NCBI RefSeq assembly: GCF_047124445.1
Contig: NZ_CP138921.1
Coordinates: 4,216,001 to 4,280,000 of the forward strand
Reading direction: 5' to 3'
From: Shimia sp047124445
Lineage (GTDB): Bacteria; Pseudomonadota; Alphaproteobacteria; Rhodobacterales; Rhodobacteraceae
Length of the DNA stretch: 64,000 bases
Of this stretch, positions 62,616 to 64,000 are shown piece by piece. How positions within the stretch are numbered: the first letter of the stretch is position 1; the number at the start of each line of letters is the position of its first letter. Below the pieces are notes generated by a model. That model was not told where the DNA came from and made no database searches. It worked only from the letters and a program-made list of their open reading frames with translations. The position numbers and the translations under genes are program-made.

Positions 62616-63139
62616 TGGCGGTTCTGGTGTGTCTGTCAGGGCTTCCCGGTGTTGGCAAAAGCACCATTGCCAGGGCGCTGGCGGAACAAACCGGTGCCTT
62701 GCACTTGCGCCTGGACGAGATGGAGGTCGCCATGCGGCAGTCTCACATGAAATGTGATGATCTCGCGGATGGCGGCTATGCCGCCGCACAGGCGGTGACG
62801 CGGTCCGCATTGGCGCAAGGGTTTGATGTCATCGCCGATTGTGTCAATCCCATTCAATTGACGCGCTTCGCCTGGCAGCAAGCCTCGCAAGGCCATCCCC
62901 ACATCGACGTCATGCTGAGCTGCAGTGACGTGGCGTTGCACCGTCATCGCATAGAAAACCGCGAAAATGACATAGACGGACATTGTTTGCCCACATGGCA
63001 GGCGGTTCAAGCCCGAAGGTTTGATCCTTTTCCTCAAGCGGACATAGAACTGGACACAAGCCAACTGACGGTCGCGGAAGCTGTGCAACGCCTGCGCGCG
63101 GCGACGTCGGCGGCAAACAAGGAGATAAGCCATGTTTGA
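62615..63139 (+). CDS. P-loop kinase-like ATPase embedded in the leucine operon
   Basis: A 174-residue P-loop protein: Walker A is Gly9-LPGVGK-Ser16-Thr17 near the N-terminus, and DCVNPIQLTRFAWQQ and RIENREND blocks fit small kinases such as the AAA_33 / chloramphenicol phosphotransferase-like group. Substrate unknown. It overlaps both neighbours (1 base with hmgL, 8 bases with liuC), so it is firmly co-translated with leucine-degradation enzymes. Confidence 0.82.
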   Translation: MAVLVCLSGLPGVGKSTIARALAEQTGALHLRLDEMEVAMRQSHMKCDDLADGGYAAAQAVTRSALAQGFDVIADCVNPIQLTRFAWQQASQGHPHIDVMLSCSDVALHRHRIENRENDIDGHCLPTWQAVQARRFDPFPQADIELDTSQLTVAEAVQRLRAATSAANKEISHV

Positions 63140-63914
63140 AACCCTCGTTATCACCACCGATGAACGCGGCGTTGCCACGCTCACTCTGAACCGTCCGGAA
63201 AAGCACAACGCGATGTCCGGTACCATGATCGTGGAGCTAAAACAGGCCGCAGAGGCGCTGGGCGCCGATGACGCTGTGCGCGTTGTTGTGTTGACCGGCG
63301 CCGGCAAAAGTTTCTGCGCGGGCGGCGATCTTGGCTGGATGCAGGCGCAAATGGCGGCTGATCCGGACACGCGCTTTGTGGAGGCGCGCAAGCTGGCCGA
63401 GGCACTCCAGGCGCTCAATACCCTGCCCAAACCGCTCATCGGTCGCTTGCAGGGCAATGCCTTTGGCGGCGGCGTTGGCATGGCCAGCGTGTGCGATGTG
63501 GCCATTGGGGTGGACAGTCTGACCATGGGGTTGACCGAAACCAAGCTGGGTTTGATCCCGGCCACCATCGGCCCGTACGTTCTGTCACGCATGGGCGAGG
63601 CCATGGCGCGACGGGTCTTTATGTCCGCCCGCCTGTTCAAGGCGCCGGAAGCGGTCACCTTGGGGCTCTTGGCGAAAGCAGTGCCCGCAGAGGAGTTGGA
63701 CGCTGCGGTGGAAGCGGAAGTCACGCCCTATTTGGCCTGCGCGCCACAGGCCGTGGCCCGTGCCAAGGCATTAGCCCGGACACTGGGGCCAAGGATTGAT
63801 GACGATGTGATCGACCACACCATTGGCGAGCTAGTTGCCTGTTGGGAAGGGCAAGAGGCCAAAGACGGCATCGGCGCCTTCTTTGCCAAGCAAAAGCCAT
63901 CTTGGGCGTCCTGA
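63132..63914 (+). CDS. liuC: Methylglutaconyl-CoA hydratase / enoyl-CoA hydratase family
   Basis: A 260-residue crotonase. LNRPEKHNAMSGTMI and GKSFCAGGDLGWMQ make the first oxyanion-hole half, QGNAFGGGVGMASVCDVAIG the second, and TETKLGLIPATIGPYV carries the catalytic Glu region. Its position after mccB/mccA/hmgL makes hydration of 3-methylglutaconyl-CoA to HMG-CoA the most likely role. Eight-base overlap with the kinase gene. Confidence 0.9.
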   Translation: MFETLVITTDERGVATLTLNRPEKHNAMSGTMIVELKQAAEALGADDAVRVVVLTGAGKSFCAGGDLGWMQAQMAADPDTRFVEARKLAEALQALNTLPKPLIGRLQGNAFGGGVGMASVCDVAIGVDSLTMGLTETKLGLIPATIGPYVLSRMGEAMARRVFMSARLFKAPEAVTLGLLAKAVPAEELDAAVEAEVTPYLACAPQAVARAKALARTLGPRIDDDVIDHTIGELVACWEGQEAKDGIGAFFAKQKPSWAS

Positions 63915-63930
63915 CCTGGATGCAGGCCCT

Positions 63931-63954
63931 GTGAAGGCGTGTTTGCGCCTTCGC
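63931..63954 (+). terminator. Hairpin after liuC
   Basis: GAAGGCG (63933-63939) pairs with CGCCTTC (63946-63952) around six bases, extended by two outer pairs. No T tract follows before the window ends shortly after, so its role as terminator is uncertain. Confidence 0.5.
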
Positions 63955-64000
63955 AGCATTAACCTCTAAATAACCGATAGATCACGATTTTTGCGATTGG

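Overview
The window is a dense, GC-rich chromosomal segment from an alphaproteobacterium, almost certainly of the Rhodobacterales / Roseobacter group. This is inferred from the product repertoire: a bhcRABCD beta-hydroxyaspartate cycle cluster, a PuuD-type urate oxidase with a C-terminal cytochrome c, monomeric isocitrate dehydrogenase, a DmdC-family acyl-CoA dehydrogenase beside fadA/fadJ, and MerR-type regulators next to leucine/acyl-CoA catabolism genes. I see no prophage, insertion sequence, CRISPR array or rRNA. There is one tRNA gene, tRNA-Arg(TCT).

Layout. 1-311: 3' end of a glutamate-synthase-like gene. 414-9201: the Tol-Pal envelope operon (ybgC tolQRAB pal cpoB) followed by tilS and ftsH. 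9381-13171: a MOSC protein, then the one-carbon genes fhs and folD with a small chorismate mutase between them. 13326-15350 (minus): 6-phosphogluconate dehydrogenase and gluconokinase. 15399-20852: bhcR divergent from bhcABCD, which turn glyoxylate plus glycine into oxaloacetate. 21403-27179: purine salvage/degradation (NCS2 permease, guanine deaminase, TSUP transporter, hydroxyisourate hydrolase, urate hydroxylase). 27240-33045: a PAS-like hypothetical, tRNA-Arg, the glpR/glpD divergent pair and monomeric icd. 33215-35121: an accessory-looking patch with a lower-GC DUF4274-like gene, a decayed HTH remnant and two tandem small membrane proteins. 35159-40204: a compact, overlapping catabolic operon (Lrp regulator, thioesterase, diaminopropionate-ammonia-lyase-like enzyme, M24 hydrolase, Asp/Glu racemase-like enzyme, beta-hydroxyacid dehydrogenase) with an unidentified substrate. 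40275-45826: hypothetical gene, xerC, DUF484, an AMP-forming acyl-CoA ligase, a Hint-domain protein and a small gene. 45866-53105 (minus): a fatty-acid beta-oxidation operon headed by a MerR regulator, with a second MerR paralogue upstream. 53222-55483: two hot-dog thioesterases and a MATE exporter. 55646-63914: leucine/isovalerate catabolism (ivd, mccB, mccA, hmgL, liuC) with an embedded LprI-like protein, a GST and a P-loop kinase.

How it fits together: several blocks are carbon-scavenging routes typical of marine heterotrophs. Glycolate/glyoxylate carbon enters through the Bhc cycle; glycine-derived C1 units could pass through FolD and Fhs; purines, glycerol-3-phosphate, fatty acids and leucine feed central metabolism. 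The best candidate for an undescribed system is the 35-40 kb operon, which looks like the hydroxyectoine eutB/eutD/eutA logic rebuilt around a different PLP enzyme. Second best are the paired micro-membrane proteins at 34.7-35.1 kb.
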